A stretch of 64,000 nt of DNA, taken from assembly GCA_963695075.1 (NCBI GenBank), contig CAVOFR010000007.1, forward strand, positions 1,178,001-1,242,000, given 5' to 3'. The DNA is from CAWCAL01 sp963695075. GTDB taxonomy: Bacteria > Actinomycetota > Acidimicrobiia > Acidimicrobiales > CAWCAL01. The notes beneath the pieces were generated by a model, which made no database searches, had not been told where the DNA came from, and saw only the letters and a list, made by a program, of their open reading frames with translations. This document shows, in pieces, positions 10,501 through 17,688 of this stretch (its first letter is position 1; every line of letters begins with the position of its first letter). A program made the position numbers and the translations under genes.

Positions 10501-10597
10501 GGGCGAGCGGATCGTCCCGCTTGGCGGCCTCGACCGCGTCGGCCAGGGCGCGGCGGGCCGGCGCTCCGTATCGGCACCCGACCAGCTCGATCACCAC
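7544..10597 (-). CDS. addB-like: AddB-like PD-(D/E)XK exonuclease subunit
   Basis: 1017-aa partner of the AddA-like helicase. The C-terminal nuclease shows IHEVLDRF, VRGAIDRVDR and ITDYKTGG, the Asp and DxK active-site elements. A Cys ahead of the nuclease (ETWASCPHAY) and a later CPFC resemble the 4Fe-4S ligands of AddB, but the usual third C-terminal Cys is Gly here (CPFCDPDGLG), so the cluster may be absent or differently ligated. The N-terminus reads VIELVGCRYG where family members often carry a Walker A, so ATPase activity in this subunit is unlikely. It starts with GTG at 10597, 25 bases from the divergent kinase gene. It probably acts in double-strand-break end resection. Confidence 0.8.
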   Translation of the reverse strand: MVIELVGCRYGAPARRALADAVEAAKRDDPLAPVTVIVTTNAVGVASRRFLARHLGGIAAVEIATVFRVAERLGAVGLARSGLRPLSTPVLTAAVRSALRTEPGIFAGVAGHPATERNMVRIHRELSELDEAELITLAGKSPRAEAVVAIHRAVRDQLRADWHDEHDLVASAIEAAAADPDSAAALGTVVWYLPQRLSAGHGRLARVIAAVTPSTVIAGVTGEDDADRTVRTSLARIGLPAPPVPQEPPPPPALITVASVSDPDDEVRAAVRHVMTRAHAGKSFERMAILHPREIPYERIIHDQLVAAGVPFHAARGRPLAESMPARRLLGFLALHDHDYSRPSVLALLGADPSGRGAEWEAESRRAGIVSGRADWDLRLATHIDTLRTEARTATESRARWSQRAAEDASDLRAAALGAIADLEHGMKLSRWSSLATWCTGVLAARLAPETERSAWPEVELDADRQISGIIHRLATLDLVDEAPTFTGFRRILELELAEGRQREGRVGEGLLFGPLGSAMGVELDLVVIVGLAEGVVPTTPADDSVIPDRERAAVSDALVLRAATAHDQRRQFLAALAEGDETVLVRPRSDLRRTLVLPPSRWIPSEAVTADIGSFVAGIAEADICATAQDRVLQQLMALDPPPAARLHEDAGSLGPLLADTPLRRGSRLVLARRLGRFGRFEGNLSHLRMPSPMDRLQSATQLETWASCPHAYLMRYVLRIAEVEDPEAVEDLSPMRAGSLIHEVLDRFVHGRLDHPMGQPWPAEAAAEIQALADEVFAEAESSGGTGRAVNWRRSQARIRRELDEFLTLDSVRLVDDRLLPAAAELRFGFDDSEEPAIAVPLGPGRTMQVRGAIDRVDRAPGGRLVITDYKTGGSKNFHGLSETNPHGYGTRLQLPLYGMAARQWAHDPAVPVDVGYWFVSEKGAFKPIRYPLSDDALSSSLDAIGEIVTGIERGHFPARPEAPQSYQHFVPCPFCDPDGLGTKDSYQRWLRIRRAPELASYVELVEPSERSLDV

Positions 10598-10622
10598 GGC
10601 CGACGATGCTAGGACGGGGGGT

Positions 10623-11261
10623 GTGACATGCGTCGAGACGGTGCTGGGGTTGGCCGGCGGAACCTGCTCGGGGAAGACCCGTCTCGCCCGCGGACTGTGT
10701 AACGGCCACGACGATGGTCACGTGGCCGTGCTCTCGTTCGATGCCTACTACCACGACCTGTCCCACCTGGCGCCGGCCGTGCGAGGCCGGCTGAACTACG
10801 ACCATCCGGATTCGCTCGACGTCGATACGTTCGTCGCGGATCTGCAGACACTCGTCGGCGGCGACGCCGTCGGAACCCCGGTCTACGACTTCGTCTCCCA
10901 CACGCGGGACGGCGAGGTCCACGTGGTCGAGCCGAGATCGGTGGTCGTGGTGGAGGGAATCCTCGTCCTGGCGTTTCCGGCGATCAGGGCGCTGCTCGAT
11001 CATGCGGTGTTCATCGACGTCGCGGCCGAGGTCCGCCTGTCGCGACGGCTCGTCCGGGACCGACGCGACCGCGGTCGGGATCCCGACGACGTGCGGCGGC
11101 AGTTCGCCGAGTCGGTCCAGCCCATGTACGAGCAATTCGTCCTTCCCTCGGCGGAGCACGCCGATCTCGTCCTCGACTCCGCCGGACCGGACTCCATCGA
11201 TGCCGTCCGACGCCTCTGCGGTCTGCCCGAGGCCCGATCACGGGGAGGGGGCGAGCGGTGA
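10623..11261 (+). CDS. Uridine kinase-like P-loop kinase
   Basis: 212-aa P-loop NTPase of the uridine/phosphoribulokinase family, which phosphorylates a nucleoside or sugar hydroxyl with ATP or GTP. Visible are the P-loop GGTCSGKT near the N-terminus, FDAYYHDLS (substrate Asp and Tyr), NYDHPDS and VVEGILVL, all family hallmarks, plus an RRLVRDRRDRGR lid-like Arg stretch. The GTG at 10623 follows a GGACGGGGGG ribosome-binding stretch; another in-frame GTG at 10641 is possible. The stop overlaps the next gene's GTG (GTGA), so the aminotransferase is translationally coupled. The true substrate is open. Confidence 0.82.
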   Translation: MTCVETVLGLAGGTCSGKTRLARGLCNGHDDGHVAVLSFDAYYHDLSHLAPAVRGRLNYDHPDSLDVDTFVADLQTLVGGDAVGTPVYDFVSHTRDGEVHVVEPRSVVVVEGILVLAFPAIRALLDHAVFIDVAAEVRLSRRLVRDRRDRGRDPDDVRRQFAESVQPMYEQFVLPSAEHADLVLDSAGPDSIDAVRRLCGLPEARSRGGGER

Positions 11262-12490
11262 CCGATCTGCCGACGTTCCTCCATCCGTTCTCGCCGCCCG
11301 GCCAGACCGATTTCGTGCGGCTCGTGTCGGGCCGGGGATCGACCGTCGTGGACGACGAGGGAAACCGCTACCTGGATGCGATCGCCTCGCTCTGCTACGT
11401 CAACGTCGGTCACGGACGGACCGAGGTCATCGACGCCGTCACCGCGCAGATGCGAGCGCTCGCCACCTACAACACGTTCTCACCGTGGACCAACGAGCCG
11501 GCCGACCGCCTGGCCGCGCTGATCGCCGAGCGGGCGCCGATGGCCGGCGTCCGGGTGTTCTACGCCAACTCGGGCTCGGAGTCGGTCGACACGGCGATGA
11601 AGCTCGCCCGTCTCACCCATGTCATCGGCGGCGAGCCCGATCGCTCGATCATCGTCAGCCGCGAGGGCGGCTACCACGGCGCAGCGTACGGCGGCACCTC
11701 GGCCCAGGGGATCGCCCTGAACCGTGAGCGATTCGGTCCACTCTCGCCCCAGGTCGTCCAGGTCGGTCGCCACGACCTCGACGAGGCGGCTCGGCTGTTC
11801 ACCGAACGGGGCGCGGAGATAGCGGCCGTCATGACCGAACCGATCCAGGGCGCGAGTGGTGTGCACACGCCCGAACCCGGCTACCTCGAGGGGCTGCGTC
11901 GCCTCTGTGACCACCACGGCGCGCTGCTGATCTTCGACGAGGTCATCACCGGGTTCGGTCGGCTCGGGAGCTGGTTCGGAGCGAAGCACTACGGCGTCGA
12001 GCCGGATCTGATCGTCTTCGCGAAGGCCGTCACATCGGGGTACATCCCGCTCGGCGGGGTGATCGTCGGGCCACGGGTGCGCGCCGCACTCGAATCCGAG
12101 CCCGACACCGTGCTGCGGACGGGGTTCACCCATTCGGGCCATCCGACCGCGGCAGCGGCCGGCATCGCCTGCATCGAGGTCACCGAACGGGACGGCCTGC
12201 TCGAACGGGCCATGGCCCTCGGCGGACGTATCGGTGCCGGCCTTCGGTCCCTGCGCGACGAGGGGCTCGTCGCCGAGGTACGAGGCGAAGGGGCGATCTG
12301 GGCCGTCGACGTGCCGGCCGGTTCGAGCCGGCCGGACGCGGTGGCGGTGCGCGACCGGATGCTCCGAGCCGGGGTGATCGTCAGACCGATCGGGGCGGTC
12401 ACCCTGGTGATCTGTCCGCCGTTGGTCATGACCGACGACGAAGCGGATCGTCTGCTGGATCAGATGGCGCGGTCCTTGTCGGCCCAGTAG
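11258..12490 (+). CDS. Class III PLP-dependent aminotransferase
   Basis: 410-aa fold-type I aminotransferase of the omega-amino acid group (beta-alanine/pyruvate or GABA-like). The frame shows the substrate gate and cofactor residues typical of the class: YANSGSESVD (phosphate-binding loop), GGYHGA, FDEVITGFGR (cofactor Asp) and FAKAVTSGY, where the Lys forms the Schiff base. The GTG start overlaps the stop of the upstream kinase-like gene. Its last 31 bases overlap the 3' end of the convergent acyl-CoA synthetase gene. The amino donor and the pathway are not evident. Confidence 0.88.
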   Translation: MTDLPTFLHPFSPPGQTDFVRLVSGRGSTVVDDEGNRYLDAIASLCYVNVGHGRTEVIDAVTAQMRALATYNTFSPWTNEPADRLAALIAERAPMAGVRVFYANSGSESVDTAMKLARLTHVIGGEPDRSIIVSREGGYHGAAYGGTSAQGIALNRERFGPLSPQVVQVGRHDLDEAARLFTERGAEIAAVMTEPIQGASGVHTPEPGYLEGLRRLCDHHGALLIFDEVITGFGRLGSWFGAKHYGVEPDLIVFAKAVTSGYIPLGGVIVGPRVRAALESEPDTVLRTGFTHSGHPTAAAAGIACIEVTERDGLLERAMALGGRIGAGLRSLRDEGLVAEVRGEGAIWAVDVPAGSSRPDAVAVRDRMLRAGVIVRPIGAVTLVICPPLVMTDDEADRLLDQMARSLSAQ

Positions 12491-14013
12491 GGGTCGCGCA
12501 GGACGGCCTTCTTGATCTTGCCGGTTCCCGTGCGGGGAAGCTCGTCGACGAAGTCGATCGATCGGGGGATCTTGTAGCGGGCCAGGTGCTCACCGCAGAA
12601 GGCCATCAGCTCCCGGGCACTCACCTCGTCGCCGCGGTCGCTTCGGACGGCGACCGCCTTCACCTGCTCGCCGAACTCGTCGTCGGGAATGCCGATGACC
12701 GCGACGTCGGCGAGGGCCGGATGCCCGCCCAGCACGCCTTCGATCTCGGCCGGGTAGATGTTGACGCCACCCGAGATGATCATGTCGATCCGGCGGTCGC
12801 TCAGCCACAGGTATCCGTCGGTGTCGAGATGGCCCACGTCACCGGTGGTGAACACACCGGGCTCGAGATGGGCCTCGGCGGTCTTGTCGGGGGCCTTGTG
12901 GTACTCGAAGTCGGCGCCCATCGTGTTCCGGAAGTAGAGCGTGCCGTCCTCGTCCGGCCCCAGCGGCTGGCCGTTCTCGTCGATGACGAGGATCTCCATG
13001 TTGGGGAGCGGTGGCCCGACGCTGCCGCCCTTGGCCATCCACTGCTCGGCGCTGACCGTTGTGATCAGCGAGCCCTCGGTCGAGCCGTAGTACTCGGTGA
13101 TGACCGGTCCCCACCAGTCGATCATCTCCTGCTTGACCGCGGGTGGGCACGGCGCCGCGCCGTGCAGCACCGACTCGAGTGACGACCCGTCGAACCTCTC
13201 TCGCGTCTCGGCCGGCAGATCGATCAGCCGTTTCATCTGGGTCGGGACGAGGTGGACGTTGGTGACCTCCCACCGATCGATCAGATCGAGGAGAGCGGCG
13301 CTGTCGTAGCGGTGCTGCATGATCACCGAGGAGCCGGCGATCATCGGCAACCACGAGAACGCCCACTGGGCGGAGTGGTACACGGGGCCGCAGAGGGCGC
13401 TGACGCCGGGCACGGGCACGAACTGGTCGAAGCTGCCGCCCACCAGCTGGAAGACCTCGACCGGCACGCCGGTGCCGCCGGTGAGCGATGAGCGGACTCC
13501 CTTGGGGTGGCCGGTCGTGCCGGAGGTGTAGAACATCGGCCCGCCGAGACTGGTGTCACCGGGTTCGTCGGCCGACGCGGCATCGATCACCGCTTCGAGG
13601 CTCTCGAGCCGACCCCTCGACTCGGACCCGGTGATCAGCGCGAGAGCGAGGCCGGCGGAGCGTTCGTCGTCGAGTGCATCGGCCACGGATGCGGCGAAGC
13701 GGTCGTCGGTCACGACGGCCTTGGCCTCGGAGTCGCCGAGGACATATGCGATCTCCTCGGCGACCCAGTGCCAGTTGACCGGAACGAAGGTGACGCCGAT
13801 GTGAGCGCAGGCCAGGGTCACCTCGAACCATTCGCAGCAGTTGCCGACGACCACGGCCAGGGTGTCACCGGCGGCCAGACCGGCGGCTCGCAGCCCATTG
13901 GCCAGCCGGTTGACCCGCCCGTCGACCTCGACCCAGGTCCGACTGCTGTCGTCGTCGACGAGCGCGATCGTGTCACCCCTCGTGCGGGCGAATTCGGCGG
14001 TCAGTGTTGCCAA
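12460..14013 (-). CDS. Acyl-CoA synthetase (AMP-forming)
   Basis: 517-aa adenylate-forming enzyme that activates a carboxylic acid to its CoA thioester. It has YTSGTTGHPKG (AMP-binding loop), EYYGSTEG, TTGDVGHLD and the C-terminal catalytic Lys region PRTGTGKIKK. The TTG at 14011-14013 was chosen because it follows an AGGGGGAG ribosome-binding site by four bases and gives a normal N-terminus (LATLTAEFA). Upstream codons in the open frame look non-coding. It is divergent from the metallophosphoesterase and converges with the aminotransferase with a 31-base overlap. Fatty acid or steroid side-chain substrates are plausible given the surrounding beta-oxidation genes. Confidence 0.9.
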   Translation of the reverse strand: MATLTAEFARTRGDTIALVDDDSSRTWVEVDGRVNRLANGLRAAGLAAGDTLAVVVGNCCEWFEVTLACAHIGVTFVPVNWHWVAEEIAYVLGDSEAKAVVTDDRFAASVADALDDERSAGLALALITGSESRGRLESLEAVIDAASADEPGDTSLGGPMFYTSGTTGHPKGVRSSLTGGTGVPVEVFQLVGGSFDQFVPVPGVSALCGPVYHSAQWAFSWLPMIAGSSVIMQHRYDSAALLDLIDRWEVTNVHLVPTQMKRLIDLPAETRERFDGSSLESVLHGAAPCPPAVKQEMIDWWGPVITEYYGSTEGSLITTVSAEQWMAKGGSVGPPLPNMEILVIDENGQPLGPDEDGTLYFRNTMGADFEYHKAPDKTAEAHLEPGVFTTGDVGHLDTDGYLWLSDRRIDMIISGGVNIYPAEIEGVLGGHPALADVAVIGIPDDEFGEQVKAVAVRSDRGDEVSARELMAFCGEHLARYKIPRSIDFVDELPRTGTGKIKKAVLRDPYWADKDRAI

Positions 14014-14117
14014 GGTGCTCCCCCTGGTCGCATCCGAGCCGAGTGTTGCACGCCCCGTTGGTAGCTTGCACCCATGACAGGACCGCGCACCGGACGGATC
14101 GATCGGTCGGAGGGCAC

Positions 14118-15437
14118 ATGATGGTCGGCGGCTGGTTCTCCCGATCGTTCCATCGTCTGGCCGAGCTGGCCGACGAGATCGACGGCGAACGGACGCCACC
14201 CGGACCGGTGGCCGGAGCATGGGCCGCTCTCAAGCTCGTCGGCCTGAGTGGCACCCTGCCCGTGACCGCCCTGCTCTACGGGGCGATCGCCGCGCACAAC
14301 ACCCGGCAGGTCGATCGCCAGCTGCCGTACTACGCCGAGGTGCTCGCCCGGATCCTCGCCAACGACCCACCCGAGGGGATCAACGTCGCCCGTCGCGACG
14401 GCGCCGGTCGGTTCGTCATCACCAGCGATCTCCATCGGGCCCATCCCGGTAACTCCGACTGGCCTGCCCGCCAGGGCAACAGGAGGGTCTACGAGACCAT
14501 GCTGGATCACTACGGTGACGACGGCTGGACGTTGGTCGAGAACGGGGATGTCGAGGATCTGTGGCTGGGAGGCGGATCCACCTACGGCGTGGTCTACGAG
14601 CTCGCTCGGATGGTGGCCCTGGGCCTGCCTCGCGGTGCCCGGGCCGCAGCCCTGACCGAGGTGTACGACGAGCACCTGCGTCGCATCATCGTCAACAACC
14701 GCAGCGTCTACGACCGCATCGACCGGTTCGTCCGGCGCGAGGCCTATGTGCGGATCGCCGGCAACCACGACGACGTCTGGCTCCGTCCCTACGGGCGGCG
14801 GGCGCTGGCTCACCAGCTCGGCCAGGACGTCGTCGATCATCTCGTGCTGACCAACGGGACCTCGCCGGCCGGCCTGGTCACGCATGGACACCAGACCGAC
14901 GCCTGGAACGCTCCGGGCCGGGACCGCATCGGCAAGCTCTTCACGTCGTGGGGTTCGGCCCTCCACGACGCGCCGTTTCTCAAGTCCCAACCCGGCATGC
15001 CGCAGCCGTCGGCGACGGTGACGATGCTCCGGGGTGCGGCCCCGAATCGGCTCCTGACCATGCTGCCGCTGATCGGTGTGGACCTCGACGCCCAGAGCCT
15101 CGACGAGGCCAAGCTCTGCCGTACCCTCCGTGACACTCCGGCGGGACGGGTCTGGTTGGTCCTCGGGCACACCCATGTACCGCTGAAGCTGCCGGTCGAC
15201 GCCACCGAAGGGCCGGATCCGTCACCGATGAAATACGTCAATTCGGGTGCGGGGATCCTCCACCGGGCGGTCACCGCGGTGGAGTGGGACGGGACCGACT
15301 CCGAGGCCGGGGGAGAGCCCCGCCTGCGCTTGGTGGCCTGGCATGACGATGGCGATGCTGTGACCCGCACCGAGCTCGAACCCGACGGTGACGACCCGTC
15401 GGTGCTCGAGGCCGGACCCTCCGTCTCGGTCGGCTGA
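14118..15437 (+). CDS. Calcineurin-like metallophosphoesterase
   Basis: 439-aa protein with a full set of metallophosphatase motifs: SDLHRAH, ENGDVEDLW, GNHDD, THGHQTD and LGHTHVP, which ligate two metal ions. An N-terminal hydrophobic stretch (about residues 35-55) hints at membrane association but there is no clear signal peptide. Two adjacent ATGs (14118 and 14121) follow a GGAGG; the second has better spacing. Substrate unknown; family members act on phosphoproteins, nucleotides or lipid phosphates. It is followed 85 bases later by an acyl-CoA dehydrogenase on the same strand. Confidence 0.85.
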   Translation: MMVGGWFSRSFHRLAELADEIDGERTPPGPVAGAWAALKLVGLSGTLPVTALLYGAIAAHNTRQVDRQLPYYAEVLARILANDPPEGINVARRDGAGRFVITSDLHRAHPGNSDWPARQGNRRVYETMLDHYGDDGWTLVENGDVEDLWLGGGSTYGVVYELARMVALGLPRGARAAALTEVYDEHLRRIIVNNRSVYDRIDRFVRREAYVRIAGNHDDVWLRPYGRRALAHQLGQDVVDHLVLTNGTSPAGLVTHGHQTDAWNAPGRDRIGKLFTSWGSALHDAPFLKSQPGMPQPSATVTMLRGAAPNRLLTMLPLIGVDLDAQSLDEAKLCRTLRDTPAGRVWLVLGHTHVPLKLPVDATEGPDPSPMKYVNSGAGILHRAVTAVEWDGTDSEAGGEPRLRLVAWHDDGDAVTRTELEPDGDDPSVLEAGPSVSVG

Positions 15438-15522
15438 CACGGCCCACATCACCGAATTCTCGCCGATCTCACGCGTATCGGTGGGTTCAGCGCCAAGAAT
15501 ACGGCGGGGGTACGATCCGGCG

Positions 15523-16737
15523 ATGACCGACGCTGCCGTGGACACCGACGCCGAAACCGCCCTCGTCGAGGAGGCACTCGACCGGTTCCTCTCCGGGAAC
15601 GACGTGACCGCGATGGAGTCGGTCGAATTCCGGGGCAAGCGCTATGACGCCGGCCTCGCCTGGGTCCACTTTCCCGAAGGTCGGGGTGGACTCGGCGTCC
15701 GACCGTCGCTGCAGAAGGATGTCGAGGTGCGACTTCACCGCGCTGGCGGACCGCCACCACCGCCAACGGTGTTCTTCGGTGTCGCGCTGGCCGGTCCCAC
15801 CGTCGTCACCCACGGATCCGACGACATGGTCGAGCGGTTGCTGCGACCGATGTTCACCGGTGAGCACGTGTGGTGCCAGCTCTTCTCCGAGCCCGGCGCC
15901 GGGTCCGACCTCGCCAGCCTCGCCTGCAAGGCCGAGCTCGATGGCGACGAGTGGATCGTCAACGGCCAGAAGGTGTGGAACACCGTGGCCCACCTCGCCG
16001 ACTACGGGCTGCTGGTCACGCGAACCGATCCGGACGTGCCCAAGCACCGCGGTATGACCTACTTCGCGATTGACATGCGAGTCGACGGGGTCGACGTGCG
16101 CCCCCTGCGGCAGATCACCGGTGAGGCCGAGTTCAACGAGGTCTATCTGACCGACGTCCGCATCCACGATTCGGACCGGCTCGGTGATGTCGGTGACGGT
16201 TGGCGGGTGTCGATGACGACTCTAATGAACGAGCGCACCACCATCGGAGCCGGTTCGGGCGCGCCCGCTCGTGGCACCGGTCCCATCGCCGAGGCGCTGC
16301 GGCTGTGGGAGGAGTATCCGAGCCAGAGCCCGTCCGCCAAGGACCGGCTGATGAAACTGTGGATCGAGGCCGAGGTCCTGCGGCTCACCAACATCCGTGC
16401 CGGCAGCAACCGGCGGGAGGGCAATCCGGGGCCGGAAGGGTCCATCGCCAAGCTGGGATTCGCCGAGATCAACCAGGACATCTACGAGTTCTGTGTCGAC
16501 CTCCAGGGAGCACACGGCCAGATCGAGCTGGACTACGAGAACAGGCGGGCTGACGTAATCGGGCTGGTCGGCCCGCCCGGGACCTCCCGGAAGATGTTCC
16601 TGCGGTCGCGTGCCAACTCGATCGAGGGCGGAACCTCGGAGATCCAGCGGAACATCCTGGGTGAGCGGGTACTCGGCCTGCCCGGAGAGCCCCGCGCCGA
16701 CAAGACGTTGCCATGGAAGGAAGTGCCACGTTCCTGA
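15523..16737 (+). CDS. Acyl-CoA dehydrogenase
   Basis: 404-aa flavoenzyme that introduces the alpha-beta double bond of an acyl-CoA. Motifs of the family are clear: QLFSEPGAGSDLA (FAD-binding loop), NGQKVWNT, and IEGGTSEIQRNILGERVLGLP at the C-terminus. The ATG at 15523 gives the normal N-terminus; the frame is open further upstream without family sequence. It ends 47 bases before an inverted repeat. The two large-subunit FadE types of actinobacteria often work as heterotetramers, but no partner lies directly beside this gene. Confidence 0.9.
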   Translation: MTDAAVDTDAETALVEEALDRFLSGNDVTAMESVEFRGKRYDAGLAWVHFPEGRGGLGVRPSLQKDVEVRLHRAGGPPPPPTVFFGVALAGPTVVTHGSDDMVERLLRPMFTGEHVWCQLFSEPGAGSDLASLACKAELDGDEWIVNGQKVWNTVAHLADYGLLVTRTDPDVPKHRGMTYFAIDMRVDGVDVRPLRQITGEAEFNEVYLTDVRIHDSDRLGDVGDGWRVSMTTLMNERTTIGAGSGAPARGTGPIAEALRLWEEYPSQSPSAKDRLMKLWIEAEVLRLTNIRAGSNRREGNPGPEGSIAKLGFAEINQDIYEFCVDLQGAHGQIELDYENRRADVIGLVGPPGTSRKMFLRSRANSIEGGTSEIQRNILGERVLGLPGEPRADKTLPWKEVPRS

Positions 16738-16784
16738 CCCGGGTTGGGAGAAGGAAGCGATGCCGCCTGGAAGACGCGAATCAA

Positions 16785-16836
16785 GAATCTGTGCAAGGTT
16801 GGGATGACTCAGCCCTCCCGACCTTGCACAGATTCC
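16785..16836. repeat. 52-nt inverted-repeat element, family 1 copy A
   Basis: The arms GAATCTGTGCAAGGTTGGGA and 16816-16835 pair over 20 bp with one G-U type mismatch, enclosing an 11-base loop. The whole unit has related 52-nt copies at 20854 and 23700. It lies between the convergent acyl-CoA dehydrogenase and tag genes, where it would terminate transcription in both directions. No U-tract follows. Confidence 0.8.
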
Positions 16837-16846
16837 CGGATTGAGG

Positions 16847-17500
16847 TCAGGGGCGGGGGAGGGCCCGGCGCTCGGCCTCGACGACGTGGCGCCGCGGGCA
16901 ACCCTCGATGTGATCGTTGACCAGACCCATGGCCTGCATGAAGGCGTAGACCGTCGTCGGACCCACGAAGCGCCAGCCCCGTCGTTTCAGGTCGCGGCTC
17001 AGGGCCCGCGACCCGTCGGTCTGCGTGAGCTCCGTCAGAGCGGCGTGGTCGAGCAGGGCCGGGCGTTCGTCGGGGCTCGGTTCGAATTGCCACACATAGT
17101 GCGCCAGTGAGCCGTGCTCGGAAGTGAGCTCCAGACACCGCGCCGCGTTGCTGATCGTCGCCTCGATCTTGCCCCGGTGGCGGATGATGCCCTCGTCGTC
17201 GAGGAGGCGTCGGACGTCGCCGTCGTCGTAGCGGGCCACGATGGCGGGATCGAAGTCGGCGAACGCAGCGCGGAAGTTCTCCCGCTTCCGGAGCACGGTG
17301 ATCCAGGACAGCCCGGCCTGGAACCCCTCGAGGCACACCTTCTCGAACAGGCGCACGTCGTCGGTGACCGGACGCCCCCACTCGGCGTCGTGGTACTCCA
17401 CGTAGAGCGGGTCATCGCCGGACCACCAGCAGCCCACCGAACCGTCGGCTCGCCGGAGCAGACCATCGGCCAGCGCAGCGTCGGGGGAGGGATCGGCCAT
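16847..17500 (-). CDS. tag: DNA-3-methyladenine glycosylase I
   Basis: 217-aa base-excision repair enzyme that removes 3-methyladenine from alkylated DNA. The Tag signatures are present: CWWSGDDPLYVEYHDAEWG near the N-terminus, the substrate-binding Glu/Trp region FQAGLSWITVLRKRENF, and the C-terminal zinc ligands in NDHIEGCPRRH with the N-terminal Cys and His. Length is slightly above the usual 180-200 aa because of a short N-terminal extension. The ATG at 17500 follows AGGA. It shares a 188-base divergent region with the HMG-CoA-synthase-like operon. Confidence 0.93.
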   Translation of the reverse strand: MADPSPDAALADGLLRRADGSVGCWWSGDDPLYVEYHDAEWGRPVTDDVRLFEKVCLEGFQAGLSWITVLRKRENFRAAFADFDPAIVARYDDGDVRRLLDDEGIIRHRGKIEATISNAARCLELTSEHGSLAHYVWQFEPSPDERPALLDHAALTELTQTDGSRALSRDLKRRGWRFVGPTTVYAFMQAMGLVNDHIEGCPRRHVVEAERRALPRP

Positions 17501-17620
17501 CGGGGTCCTGGGGGAGCGAAGGGGCAGCGTACCGGCCCAGCACCGAGCACCGATTCCGCGGCCTGAGAACCCGGAAAAGGCATCTGTGGCGGCGAGTTCG
17601 CCGGGGGTAGGCTGAGCAGC

Positions 17621-17649
17621 GCCGTTTCTGACACAGTGTCAGAAACGGC
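17621..17649. promoter_or_regulatory. Perfect 29-base palindrome, candidate operator
   Basis: GCCGTTTCTGACAC, a single central A, then the exact reverse complement. The one-base centre makes it a poor hairpin and a good two-fold protein site. It is 39 bases upstream of the HMG-CoA-synthase-like start and 120 bases upstream of the divergent tag start. A TetR- or MarR-type regulator controlling the thiolase operon would fit, but no such regulator gene is in the window. It could also be a member of the hairpin set seen elsewhere here. Confidence 0.55.
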
Positions 17650-17688
17650 GGTCGCGATCGACCGCCTCCACCATCATCAGGAGTTCTC

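Noticed and set aside
12460..12490. Overlap of convergent genes as a sign of mis-annotation
   Set aside because: Both C-termini look natural; a 31-base convergent overlap is common in compact genomes.
16738..16846. Insertion sequence remnant suggested by the inverted repeat
   Set aside because: No transposase remnant, no target duplication and no inserted sequence beyond the 52-nt palindrome.
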